The notes under the pieces are model-generated. The model was not told the DNA's origin and did no database searches. It saw nothing but the letters and a program-made list of their open reading frames with translations. A stretch of 64,000 nucleotides of DNA. Origin: Comamonas koreensis (GTDB lineage Bacteria > Pseudomonadota > Gammaproteobacteria > Burkholderiales > Burkholderiaceae_C). A program made the position numbers and the translations under genes. Positions 56,283-64,000 of the stretch are shown here, one piece after another. How positions within the stretch are numbered: position 1 is the stretch's first letter; each line of letters starts with the position of its first letter. The DNA lies in contig NZ_CP043575.1 in the NCBI RefSeq assembly GCF_014076495.1, forward strand, positions 2,232,001 to 2,296,000, given 5' to 3'.

Positions 56283-56624
56283 GGCTGCCTCCTGGCGCTG
56301 GCGCATGGGCACGATGGCTGGTAGGCGATGGTGGTGGTGGCGGTTGTCATAGGGTGTTCCGGTTGTCCGACCCTGTCTGGGCAAGGTCTACGCTTAGCAC
56401 TACGCACCAGCAAGAGATTTGGATTCAATGCGCCGATTATTTTTTTGCATCGTTTTTTGCATCCAATGGAGGGCTTGCTGCGTATAGCGGCCAGATGCAT
56501 GAAAGTTTTGGACGTGAGCGACCGCTGACCGCTAAGAGATTGGAGGGTTTGCCCGAGGCGCTTGCTGCTTGGCAGTAATACAACGGATACACCGGCTGCG
56601 CAGGCTTGGCTCCACAATGCTGGC
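56283..56624. other. 342-bp divergent promoter region, SDR gene and ECF sigma gene
   Basis: No gene is supported. It contains an 11-bp direct repeat TTTTTTGCATC at 56441-56451 and 56453-56463, enclosed by TTGGAT upstream and ATCCAA downstream. The stretch around 56400-56470 is AT-richer than its flanks. I cannot assign promoter elements with confidence. Confidence 0.5.
56441..56463 (+). repeat. 11-bp direct repeat in a promoter region
   Basis: TTTTTTGCATC occurs twice with one base between copies (period 12, about one helical turn), which is a spacing typical for tandem protein sites. Confidence 0.6.
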
Positions 56625-57200
56625 ATGCGCACACCTACCACTGACACTGAACTGATGCTTTTGTTAGACCGCATAGCCGCCCGCGAGGACAAGGCGCTCC
56701 GGCTTTTGTACGACGAGACCGCGTCCCGGCTGTATGGCCTGGCGCTGCGCATTCTGGGCAACCAAGCCTGGGCCGAGGATGTGCTGCAGGACAGTTTTGT
56801 CGCCATCTGGCGTAACGCGGGCAGTTACCGCGATTCGCTCAGCCCACCGCTGGCCTGGATGGGGATGCTCGTGCGCAGCAGGGCACTGGATTTTCTGCGC
56901 CGGCGCAAGGCCGAGCGGCTGGACCAGCATGCGCTGGTCGATGACATGGATGACTTGCCGCAGGGCGACGATGCACAAGGCCCCATGCAATCGGTGGAAG
57001 CCAGCGAGCAGGCGACGGTGTTGCACCAATGCATGGAGCGGCTGCAGCAGGCCCAGCGCCAGGTGGTGAGCCTGGCCTATTTGCGAGATTTGAGCCACAG
57101 CGAGCTGGCCAGCCACTTCCAGCTGCCGCTGGGCACCGTTAAAACCTGGATGCGCCGCAGTCTGGAGCAGCTGCGCAAGTGCATGGCCCGCCACGTGTAG
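56625..57200 (+). CDS. ECF RNA polymerase sigma factor (RskA-partnered)
   Basis: A 191-residue ECF sigma factor. Region 2 has RLYGLALRILGNQAWAEDVL followed by QDSFVAIWRNAGSYR; region 4 has YLRDLSHSELASHFQLPLG followed by TVKTWMRRSLEQLRKCM. ATG at 56625 (MRTPTTDTELM) gives a normal length; no clear ribosome site is present. The following gene, 18 bases on, encodes an RskA-type membrane anti-sigma factor, so this is a SigK-like pair that responds to an envelope signal (inference). Confidence 0.9.
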   Translation: MRTPTTDTELMLLLDRIAAREDKALRLLYDETASRLYGLALRILGNQAWAEDVLQDSFVAIWRNAGSYRDSLSPPLAWMGMLVRSRALDFLRRRKAERLDQHALVDDMDDLPQGDDAQGPMQSVEASEQATVLHQCMERLQQAQRQVVSLAYLRDLSHSELASHFQLPLGTVKTWMRRSLEQLRKCMARHV

Positions 57201-57218
57201 GCGCAAAGGAGTGCTCTG

Positions 57219-58019
57219 ATGAATCTGGTACAACACCCTGAACTGCTCGACCGGCTCGCTGCGGCCTATGCGCTGGGCACCTTGCGCGCCGGCGCCCGCC
57301 GCCGCTTTGAGCAGATGGCCCGCGCCCACCCGCAGGTGCGCTCGGCCGCCATGCTGTGGCAGGGCCGCTGGTCGGCGCTGTCCGAGCTGCAGTCGCCCGT
57401 GCAACCCGATGCCGCCGTCTGGACCCGCATCCAGAACCTGGTCGATGCCGACCAGGCTGGAATAGCGCTGGAGCGGCAGCGCGCTGCTGCCAACGCCCGC
57501 AGCCCCAAGGCGCTGGCCTGGTGGCGCTCGCTGGCGCTGACTGGCGCCGTGGCCACCGTCGCTGCCATCGGCATTGGCCTCTATGCGCAGCAAAATCTGC
57601 AACGCAGCGCAGGCCAGCAGGTGGCTGCCTTGCAGACCGAGCTGCAAAAGACCCAGACCGCGTTGCAGGCCGCCCCCCAGGTGCAGTATGTCGCGGTGCT
57701 GGCCGATGGCAAGGCGCAGGCCTCCATGCTGGTGACCTTTGATGCCCGCCAGGGCCAGTTGGTGCTGCAGCGCGTGGGCGGTTACCAGGAGGCCGCCGAC
57801 CGGTCGCTGCAGCTGTGGGCCTTGCCCGCGCAGGGCGCGCCGCAGTCGCTGGGCGTCATGGGCGAGGGGCGCCTGGCGCAACTGCAGGCACAGCTGGCCC
57901 AGGTGCAGGCCGTCCCTGCGCTGGCCGTCAGCTTGGAGCCCAAGGGCGGCGTGCCCAGCGAGACGGGTCCGACCGGGCCGGTGCTGTTCAGCGGGGCTTT
58001 GATCAAGCGCGATTTGTAA
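57219..58019 (+). CDS. RskA-type anti-sigma factor
   Basis: A 266-residue single-span membrane protein that would hold the upstream sigma factor inactive. The cytoplasmic part (about 1-98) contains LAAAYALGTLRAGARRRFEQ, typical of the anti-sigma-K zone; the membrane helix is about 103-122 (ALTGAVATVAAIGIGLY); the periplasmic RskA domain follows with SLQLWALPAQGAPQSLG. AAGGAG precedes the ATG. No zinc-binding HxxxCxxC motif is present, as usual for RskA. Confidence 0.9.
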   Translation: MNLVQHPELLDRLAAAYALGTLRAGARRRFEQMARAHPQVRSAAMLWQGRWSALSELQSPVQPDAAVWTRIQNLVDADQAGIALERQRAAANARSPKALAWWRSLALTGAVATVAAIGIGLYAQQNLQRSAGQQVAALQTELQKTQTALQAAPQVQYVAVLADGKAQASMLVTFDARQGQLVLQRVGGYQEAADRSLQLWALPAQGAPQSLGVMGEGRLAQLQAQLAQVQAVPALAVSLEPKGGVPSETGPTGPVLFSGALIKRDL

Positions 58020-58037
58020 GCTGATTTTCCCGCTCCC

Positions 58038-58069
58038 ACGCCCTGAACCTGGCGGTACAGGGCGTTTTT
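58038..58069 (+). terminator. Terminator of the sigma/anti-sigma pair
   Basis: ACGCCCTG/CAGGGCGT (58038-58045 with 58058-58065) with five T at the end. Confidence 0.82.
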
Positions 58070-58169
58070 ATGGCGTGTTCCATCGCGGGAAATGCTTGCG
58101 CTGGCAGCAGTAACCGCCTCCACGGGCGGGCGATTTAACACCCTGTTTTCAAAGAGAATTTATATAACA

Positions 58170-58188
58170 AATGAGATCTATTCTCATT
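58170..58188. promoter_or_regulatory. Fur-box-like operator
   Basis: AATGAGATCTATTCTCATT is a perfect 7-bp inverted repeat (AATGAGA/TCTCATT) around five bases. It agrees closely with the AATGAGAAT-N-ATTCTCATT form of Fur boxes. TATACT (58194-58199) just downstream is a possible -10, so bound Fur would block initiation of the hybrid sigma gene. Confidence 0.72.
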
Positions 58189-58238
58189 CGTAATATACTA
58201 GCGCGCCTTGTCCTCTTTACTGCTCGCCCGTCCCCGCC

Positions 58239-59552
58239 ATGTCCGCCCTCCCGTTGGAAGCCTTTCGCGATAGCTATCGCGAGCTGATCGCCTTTGTGGC
58301 ACGCCGTACCGGCAGCCGCCAATCGGCGCAGGACATCGTGCATGACGCCTGGCTGCGCGTGGTGGAAGCGGGGCCCATGGCGCAAAGCCAGCACCCGGCG
58401 CCACGCGCCTATCTGTACACGGTGGCCGAGCATCTGGTGATCGACCACCTGCGCCGGGCCGCGCGCAGCTCCGAGCGCTTTGACAGCAGCTTCCATGACA
58501 GCAGCGCCGGTGTGCAGGCGCTGGGCCAGGATGTGGCCGAGGCCAGCCTGCAGCGCGAGGCGCTGGTGGCGGTCGATGCCGCCATTGCCGCCTTGCCAGA
58601 GCGCTGCCGCCGCATGTTCCTGGCCGACCGGCTCGATGGCGAATCGCAGGCGGCGATTGCCGCTGCGCATGGCGTCTCGGTCAAGACAGTGGAGCGAGAG
58701 ATCATGCGCGCCATGGATGCGATTGAAGCGGCCCTGCACGAATGGCGCGGCGATGGCGTCGTGCAGGCGCTGCCACGCAAGGGCCGGCGCCGCGCGCTGT
58801 CTGCCTTGCTCGGTGTGGCAGGCCTGGGCGCCAGCGGCAGCCTGGCCTGGCGCTTGTACCAAAGCCAGGTGGTGACCTGGCAGATCCAGCTGGGCACCGC
58901 TACCGGCCGCCAGCTGAACCAGGCCCTGCCCGATGGCAGCAGCATTGCGCTGGATGCGCAGACCCGCCTGGATGTGCGTTACTACGGCAGCCGCCGCTAT
59001 GTGCAAATGCACCATGGCGCGGCCTTCTTCAGCGTGGCGCGCAATGCCGATGCGCCTTTTATCGTCGATGCCGGCCCGGCCCGCATCACCGTGCTGGGCA
59101 CCCGGTTTGAAGTGGCCCTCGATAACCAGGGTGGGCTGCGTGTAGCCGTGGAAGAGGGCCGGGTGCGCGTGCAAGAGCGCGGCAGCGATGGCGATCTGGC
59201 CGATGCCGGCGATGGCTGGGAGCTGACGGGCAGCCAGAGCCTGGACTGGCAGCCAGGCCAGTCGCCCCGGCGCGACAGCAGCGCGGAAGAGGTGGCGGCC
59301 TGGCGCAATGGCTGGCTGGATTTCCGCCACGAGCCGCTGGGCCTGGCGGTGCAGCGCCTGGCCCGTTACTGCCCCGTGCCTCTGCAGGTGGCGCCGGATG
59401 CAGAACACCTGACGATTTTTGGCCGGGTGCGCATTGCCGATGCCCGCGCCTGGCTGCAGCTGCTGCCGCGCAGTGTGCCGGTGGTAGTGCGCGAAGAAGG
59501 CCAGGGCGCTGCGCGCCGCATCACGATTGCACGGCGCAAGGCGCAGAGTTGA
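58239..59552 (+). CDS. Hybrid FecI-type sigma factor / FecR-type anti-sigma factor
   Basis: One uninterrupted 437-residue frame joins two proteins that are normally separate. Residues about 8-165 are a FecI-like ECF sigma: region 2 FVARRTGSRQSAQDIVHDAW and region 4 ALPERCRRMFLADRLDGES with GVSVKTVEREIMRAM. A basic stretch (PRKGRRR) and one membrane helix (about 186-203) follow. Residues about 210-310 are a FecR domain with LPDGSSIALDAQTRL and VLGTRFEV, including the Gly-Thr pair (287-288) where FecR proteins self-cleave. The end resembles the FecR C-terminal domain. The usual cytoplasmic sigma-binding head of FecR is missing. It is preceded by a Fur-like box and followed by an STN-bearing receptor. 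Confidence 0.9.
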   Translation: MSALPLEAFRDSYRELIAFVARRTGSRQSAQDIVHDAWLRVVEAGPMAQSQHPAPRAYLYTVAEHLVIDHLRRAARSSERFDSSFHDSSAGVQALGQDVAEASLQREALVAVDAAIAALPERCRRMFLADRLDGESQAAIAAAHGVSVKTVEREIMRAMDAIEAALHEWRGDGVVQALPRKGRRRALSALLGVAGLGASGSLAWRLYQSQVVTWQIQLGTATGRQLNQALPDGSSIALDAQTRLDVRYYGSRRYVQMHHGAAFFSVARNADAPFIVDAGPARITVLGTRFEVALDNQGGLRVAVEEGRVRVQERGSDGDLADAGDGWELTGSQSLDWQPGQSPRRDSSAEEVAAWRNGWLDFRHEPLGLAVQRLARYCPVPLQVAPDAEHLTIFGRVRIADARAWLQLLPRSVPVVVREEGQGAARRITIARRKAQS

Positions 59553-59678
59553 GCGATGGCGTGCATGCACTATGGGCCGCTGACCGGCCATTTAAAAATA
59601 CTTGCGCTGGCGTTGAGGGAAAACTGCGTCTCGTTCGTATTACCTCTTGTGAACCACATGAGGAAAGTACCCAACGCT

Positions 59679-62024
59679 ATGTCGCACCCCTGCAAACGCC
59701 ACCTGATCGCCCTGGCCATTGCCGCCTTGGCCGGCGCGGCCTCGGCCGCTGATTTTGATATTTCCGCCCAGCCGCTCGACAGCGCGCTGGCCCAACTGGC
59801 CCGCCAGGCCGGCCTGCAATTGATGGCGCCACCGGCGCTGGTGCAAGGGCGCCCCGGCGCCGCCGTCAAGGGCAGCATGAGCGCCCAGGATGCCGTGCGC
59901 CAGCTGCTGCGCAACACCAACCTGGTGGCCCGCATCGAAGGCACGACCCTGGTCATCGACAACGGCCAGACCGCGGGTGAAGTGGCCTTGAACCCGGTGG
60001 TGGTGACGGCACCCGCCACGCGCGCCGGTGACCGCCCCGAGGCCTATGCCGGTGGCAAGCAGGCGCGCGGCAGCCGCATTGGCATGCTTGGCGACCAGGA
60101 TGTGATGGATACGCCTTTCTCCACCGTGGCCTACACCGCAGAAGCGGTGGCCGACCAGCAGGCACGCACCTTGGGTGAGGTGCTGGCCAACGACGCCTCG
60201 GTGCGCCTGACCACCGCCTCGCAGGGCTTTAGCGAAGACATCCAGGTGCGCGGCTTTGGCATCAGCGGTGGCGATGTGGGCCTCAACGGCCTCTATGGCC
60301 TGACTTCGGCCAGCCGCGTGCCGGCCGAGATTCTGGAGCGTGCCGAGCTGCTCAAGGGCCCGGGCGCGATGGTTGGCGGCATGCCGCCGGGCGGCAGCAT
60401 TGGCGGCGCCATCAATGTGCAGACCAAGCGCGCGGGCGATGATCCGCTCAACCGCGTGGGCCTGCAGTACCTGGGCCGCGCGCAGTTTGGCAGCAGCGTC
60501 GATATCTCGCGCCGCTTTGGCGAGAACAAGGAGTGGGGCGTGCGCGTCAATGGCGCAGCGCGCGGTGGCGAGGCCAGCATCCGTGGTGGCGACCAGAAGC
60601 TGGGCGTCGGCGCGATCGCGGTGGACTACCGGGGCAGCAACCTGCGCTGGTCGCTCGACGCCTATGCGCAGCGCGAAGAGATGGAAGATTTCCGCCCGCA
60701 GATCGGCTTCAACCCGGCGCTCACGTCCTTGCCCAAGCCACCTAATTCGCGTAGCAACTGGTTCCCCGATACCGATCTGTCGCTGGACGACAAGGTCATC
60801 GCCTCGCGCCTGGAGGTCGATCTGAACGACCAGGTCACGGCGTTTGCCGGCATCGGCTACCGCAAGGGAAAGGCCCAGCAGATCTTCCCGACCACCACCA
60901 CGTCGATGAATGCGGCCGGCGACTTCACGGTGCGCAGCAGCTTCTATGACTCCTACAGCGAGACCAGCAGCGCCGATGTCGGGCTGCGTGCCAAGTTCGC
61001 GACCGCGGGCATCAAGCACTCGCTGGTGGTCAGCGCCTCCGACCTGCGCCAGGAATCCGGCAACGCCTATGTGGCCGGCCTGACCACATCGCCCTCGAAC
61101 ATCTACAATCCCTCGCCCTTGCCACCGGTCGAAGGCGCGCGCACCGAGCCCAACAAGGCCTCCAAGGCGCACAACTACGGCATTGCGGTGACGGACACCT
61201 TGGCCTTGGCCGATGACCGCCTGCTGCTGACGCTGGGCCTGCGCCGCCAGACGGTGGACCTGCGCAACTTCAGCACCGCCACCGGCGCGCAGACCAGCCG
61301 CTACGCCAAGAGCGCAACCACGCCGCTGGTCGGCCTGGTGGTCAAGGCCAATGACCAGGTCTCCGTCTACGGCAACTACACGGCTGGCCTCTCGCGCGGT
61401 GCCACGGCGCCCAACACGGCCGTCAATGCCGGCGAGGTGTTTCCTCCGTTCAAGTCCAAGCAGTACGAAGCGGGCGTGAAGGTGGACTGGGGCCGCTTCA
61501 TGACGACGGCCAGCCTGTTCCAGATCAGCCGCCCCAACAGCATGACCGACCCGAGCACCAACATCTACAGCTTTGATGGTGAGCAGCGCAACCGGGGCCT
61601 GGAGCTGGCCGCCTATGGCGAGCTGCAGCGCGGTCTGCGCTTGATGGGGGGCCTCACCTTCAACCGCGCCAAGGTCACCAAGGCGGCGCAGTACCAGGGC
61701 AACGATGCCTACGGCGTGCCCAAGCTCAATGCCAACCTGGGTGCCGACTGGGATGTGCCCGGCGCGCAGGGCCTGTCGGTCAACGGCCGTGTGATCCGTA
61801 CCGGCTCGGCCTGGGCCAGCAATGCCAACACCCTCAAGCTCTCGGGCTGGACCCGCTTTGACGTGGGCGCGCGCTACCGCACCCAGGTCAGCGGCAAGGC
61901 GGTGGTGCTGCGTGCCAATGTCGAGAACCTGACGGGCAAGAACGTCTGGTTGATCAGCGGCAACAACTACCTGACCTTGAGCGCGCCGCGTACCGTGGTG
62001 CTGTCGGCAACGGTTGATTTTTGA
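59679..62024 (+). CDS. TonB-dependent siderophore receptor with signalling (STN) domain
   Basis: An outer-membrane ferric-siderophore transducer of about 781 residues. The signal peptide is KRHLIALAIAALAGAASA. The STN/secretin domain (about 25-100) reads FDISAQPLDSALAQLARQAG and AQDAVRQLLRNTNLV; it contacts the FecR-like domain in the periplasm. The plug has VVVTAPATRAG, then DTPFSTVAYTAEAVADQQAR and ERAELLKGPGAMVGGMPPGG. The barrel ends in a C-terminal Phe (VVLSATVDF). ATG 59679 is used, with AGGAAAG a little far upstream; ATG 59658 is the alternative. Siderophore identity unknown. Confidence 0.92.
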   Translation: MSHPCKRHLIALAIAALAGAASAADFDISAQPLDSALAQLARQAGLQLMAPPALVQGRPGAAVKGSMSAQDAVRQLLRNTNLVARIEGTTLVIDNGQTAGEVALNPVVVTAPATRAGDRPEAYAGGKQARGSRIGMLGDQDVMDTPFSTVAYTAEAVADQQARTLGEVLANDASVRLTTASQGFSEDIQVRGFGISGGDVGLNGLYGLTSASRVPAEILERAELLKGPGAMVGGMPPGGSIGGAINVQTKRAGDDPLNRVGLQYLGRAQFGSSVDISRRFGENKEWGVRVNGAARGGEASIRGGDQKLGVGAIAVDYRGSNLRWSLDAYAQREEMEDFRPQIGFNPALTSLPKPPNSRSNWFPDTDLSLDDKVIASRLEVDLNDQVTAFAGIGYRKGKAQQIFPTTTTSMNAAGDFTVRSSFYDSYSETSSADVGLRAKFATAGIKHSLVVSASDLRQESGNAYVAGLTTSPSNIYNPSPLPPVEGARTEPNKASKAHNYGIAVTDTLALADDRLLLTLGLRRQTVDLRNFSTATGAQTSRYAKSATTPLVGLVVKANDQVSVYGNYTAGLSRGATAPNTAVNAGEVFPPFKSKQYEAGVKVDWGRFMTTASLFQISRPNSMTDPSTNIYSFDGEQRNRGLELAAYGELQRGLRLMGGLTFNRAKVTKAAQYQGNDAYGVPKLNANLGADWDVPGAQGLSVNGRVIRTGSAWASNANTLKLSGWTRFDVGARYRTQVSGKAVVLRANVENLTGKNVWLISGNNYLTLSAPRTVVLSATVDF

Positions 62025-62141
62025 GAACCTGCGGGTGGTCTCCGCGCAGTGGCGTAGAGACCGTCCACCGGTTCTGGGGAGTGGGCTGCGGGAGCGCACA
62101 AGGCGCCTGCAGCATGTTTATCAAAATAGGAGAGAGAGCAT

Positions 62142-62870
62142 ATGTTGAAGAAATCCCTGTCTGCCCTGAGCCTGGCCGTGCTGGCCATGTCCGCCCAAGC
62201 CCACCAGGTCTGGCTCGAGCCCGCCGGTGCAGACAACGCCGTGGTGCTGCGCTTTGGCGAGTTTGGCGACAACCTGCGCGAAGCGTCCCCCGGTCTGCTG
62301 GACCATTTTGGCAAGCCCCAGGGCGTGCTGATCAACGCCAAGGGCGAAGAGAAGGCCGCTGCCGGCAACAAGACCGCCAATGGCTTTGCGCTGCCTTTCA
62401 GCGTTCAGGCGGGCGAATCCATCGTGGCGGAGGACGCGAACTACCCGCTGTCCAAGTTCAAGCGTGATGGCAAGGATGTCACCAACTGGTACCACCCCGC
62501 TGCACGCCTGGTCACCGGCTTTGCCGCGCAAAAGCCCAAGCTGGCACTGGACCTGACCCCGACCGGCAAGGACGGTGAGTTCAAGGCCACGTTCAAGGGC
62601 CAGCCGCTGGCCAAGACCCAGGTCGCGCTGGTCACCCAATCGGGCTGGATGAAAGAGGGCCACACCGATGCCCAAGGCCTGGTGCATTTCGACCTGCCAT
62701 GGCAAGGCCAGTATGTGGCCGAGATCAAGCACAACGACCGCACGCCCGGCGAGCGCGCTGGCGAGAAGTACGACGGCGTGAGCTATGTGACCTCGGTCAC
62801 CTATGTGAAGCCGGACGGCGTGGCCCCTGTGGCGGCTGGCCCCGTGGCAACGCCTAACCCGGCCAAATGA
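62142..62870 (+). CDS. DUF4198 periplasmic protein
   Basis: A 242-residue exported protein. The signal peptide is KKSLSALSLAVLAMSAQA, followed directly by HQVWLEP, the DUF4198 opening. Later parts (FSVQAGESIVAEDANYP, QVALVTQSGWMKEGHTDAQG, HFDLPWQGQYVAEIKHND) suggest beta-sandwich repeats. AGGAGAGAG precedes the ATG. Relatives lie beside TonB receptors and metal uptake genes; a periplasmic metal or siderophore handling role is inferred. It overlaps the next gene in ATGA. Confidence 0.85.
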   Translation: MLKKSLSALSLAVLAMSAQAHQVWLEPAGADNAVVLRFGEFGDNLREASPGLLDHFGKPQGVLINAKGEEKAAAGNKTANGFALPFSVQAGESIVAEDANYPLSKFKRDGKDVTNWYHPAARLVTGFAAQKPKLALDLTPTGKDGEFKATFKGQPLAKTQVALVTQSGWMKEGHTDAQGLVHFDLPWQGQYVAEIKHNDRTPGERAGEKYDGVSYVTSVTYVKPDGVAPVAAGPVATPNPAK

Positions 62871-63193
62871 CCAGCCAGGCGCTGAGCGGCGCCTTGCGCG
62901 CCGCGCTGGCCAAGGCCTGCCGGGTTGGCCCGCTGCTCTCGCGCATCGTTGCCGCCATTGGCGGCGGCTATGCGCTGGCGGCGGTGGCCAGCGTGGCGGT
63001 GCTGGCCTTGCCCATGGCCAAACCCCAGGCGGTGCTCGCCGGCACCATGGCCAGCTTTCTGGTCTACACCGGCGCGGTGATCTGGGTGTTTGCCGTGCGT
63101 TCGGCCACCCGTGCCTGGGTGGGGCTGCTGCTGGCCGCTATACCGCTGCTGCTGGCCGCCTGGCCGGTATGGAATGGAGTGACTCCGGCATGA
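62867..63193 (+). CDS. DUF3649 small membrane protein
   Basis: A 108-residue protein with three membrane helices (ALAAVASVAVLALPM, VLAGTMASFLVYTGAVIWVF, AWVGLLLAAIPLLLAAWPVW). GGGYALAA before helix 1 fits the DUF3649 family, found in iron-uptake operons. It is coupled on both sides by ATGA overlaps. Probably forms a complex with the PepSY protein encoded next. Confidence 0.82.
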   Translation: MTSQALSGALRAALAKACRVGPLLSRIVAAIGGGYALAAVASVAVLALPMAKPQAVLAGTMASFLVYTGAVIWVFAVRSATRAWVGLLLAAIPLLLAAWPVWNGVTPA

Positions 63194-64000
63194 CTGCCAT
63201 TGATAAAAAAGATAGCAAACCGAGCAAGCCAGCCGTGCGCGGCATCCGCCAGACCATGTCCGACCTGCATATCTGGGCCGGGCTGCTGGTGGGCTGGATT
63301 CTGTATGCGATGTTTCTCACCGGCACGGTGAGCTACTTCAAGGAAGAGATTTCGCAGTGGATGCGGCCCGAGCTGGCCCACCAGGCCGTGGTGCCCGATG
63401 CCGCCGAGGTGGCCCCGCGTGTGGCGCAGGTGCTGGAGCAAGTGGCCCCTGGCAGCAACCAGTGGAGCCTGGCCATGCCCGATGCGCGCAACAACGTCGT
63501 GAGCGCGTTCTGGCGTATTGCCAAGCCCGAAAAGGGCGAGCGCGGCTTTGGCAGCGCAGTATTCGATCCCCAGACCGGCCAGAAGGTGGCCGGCCGCGAG
63601 ACCGTGGGCGGTGAGTTCTTCTACCGTTTCCATTTTCAGTTCCACTACATGCCCGTGCTCTGGGCGCGCTGGCTGGCGAGTTTTTGCGCCATGTTCATGC
63701 TGGTGGCCATTGTCAGCGGCGTGATCACGCACAAGAAGATCTTTGTCGACTTCTTCACCTTCCGCTGGGGCAAGGGCCAGCGCTCCTGGCTCGATGCGCA
63801 CAATGCGCTGTCGGTCTTTGGGCTGCCTTTCCACGCGATGATCACCTATACCGGCCTGGTCACGCTGATGGCGATGACCATGCCCTGGGCCAGCAGCGCT
63901 GCCTTCAAGACCCAGGCCGAGCGCCAGGCCATGCAAAGTGAGTTGAGCACCTTTATCCCCGCCGGCAAACCCAGTGGCGAGGCCGCGCCGCTGGCCCCCT
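63190..64000 (+). CDS. PepSY-associated membrane protein, partial (runs off right edge)
   Basis: The first 270 residues of a PepSY-TM protein. RQTMSDLHIWAGLLVGWILY with the first helix, FLTGTVSYFKEEISQW, FHFQFHYMP and the HKKIFVDFFTFR loop are family marks, with His residues in helices that could hold heme. Such proteins accompany ferric-siderophore receptors and may reduce ferric siderophores at the inner membrane. It is the last gene of the iron locus inside the window. Confidence 0.87.
   Translation, partial: MTAIDKKDSKPSKPAVRGIRQTMSDLHIWAGLLVGWILYAMFLTGTVSYFKEEISQWMRPELAHQAVVPDAAEVAPRVAQVLEQVAPGSNQWSLAMPDARNNVVSAFWRIAKPEKGERGFGSAVFDPQTGQKVAGRETVGGEFFYRFHFQFHYMPVLWARWLASFCAMFMLVAIVSGVITHKKIFVDFFTFRWGKGQRSWLDAHNALSVFGLPFHAMITYTGLVTLMAMTMPWASSAAFKTQAERQAMQSELSTFIPAGKPSGEAAPLAP

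Overview
The window is chromosomal DNA from a GC-rich betaproteobacterium, most likely Burkholderiales/Comamonadaceae and Comamonas-like. This is inferred from protein character and gene order (ilvB-ilvH-ilvC-pssA-leuA, sigma/DUF3619/DUF3106, aat-bpt), not from a database search. Most of it is housekeeping chromosome. I see no insertion sequence, prophage, integrase or CRISPR array. Strong third-position GC bias opens very long antisense frames that I treat as shadows.

Layout. 1-9.3 kb: the 5' end of glnS, a small secreted Pro/Tyr repeat protein, aroQ with a coupled hydrolase, then iaaA-gsiABCD, a complete glutathione import operon headed by an isoaspartyl peptidase. 9.4-13.7 kb: a TPR protein, mltD-gloB, and a divergent methyltransferase-rnhA pair followed by an unlisted 26-residue membrane peptide. 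13.7-18.9 kb: a Crp/Fnr regulator, an EamA transporter, the azoR/LysR divergent pair, an RBBP9-like hydrolase and a CsbD-like protein. 19-25.5 kb: ltaE and a DUF482 protein, then nadE, a SulP transporter and glnB. 25.6-28.8 kb: an XRE-cupin regulator divergent from an ornithine-cyclodeaminase-like enzyme and an MHS-type transporter, with a perfect palindrome between them.

28.8-32.6 kb: a LOG-dgkA pair and an overlapping sigma factor/DUF3619/DUF3106/RDD operon. 32.8-41.4 kb: branched-chain amino-acid block ilvB, ilvH, small membrane gene, ilvC, pssA, and two different 2-isopropylmalate synthases in tandem. The first leuA is preceded by an unlisted 16-codon leucine-rich leader peptide and mutually exclusive hairpins, a textbook-style attenuator. 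41.5-45.7 kb: a D,D-peptidase, an IclR regulator, the N-degron transferases bpt and aat, and four identical tRNA-Asn genes separated by covarying hairpins. 45.7-54.8 kb: a DUF454 protein, def, glnD, map and purL.

54.8-64 kb: a GST, an SDR whose active-site Lys is replaced by Gln, an ECF sigma/anti-sigma pair, and an iron cell-surface-signalling locus. That locus holds a Fur-box-like operator, one polypeptide fusing a FecI-type sigma factor to a FecR-type anti-sigma factor, a TonB-dependent receptor with an N-terminal signalling (STN) domain, and a translationally coupled DUF4198/DUF3649/PepSY set cut by the right edge.

How the genes connect: glnB (PII) and glnD (its uridylyltransferase) both lie here and together with glnS and purL touch nitrogen and glutamine use. 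The ilv/leu genes make valine, isoleucine and leucine, with Leu-tRNA supply apparently sensed at the leuA leader. def and map process protein N-termini and aat/bpt mark N-termini for degradation. The most unusual parts are the hybrid sigma/anti-sigma signalling protein, the leuA attenuator, and the structured spacers of the tRNA-Asn array.
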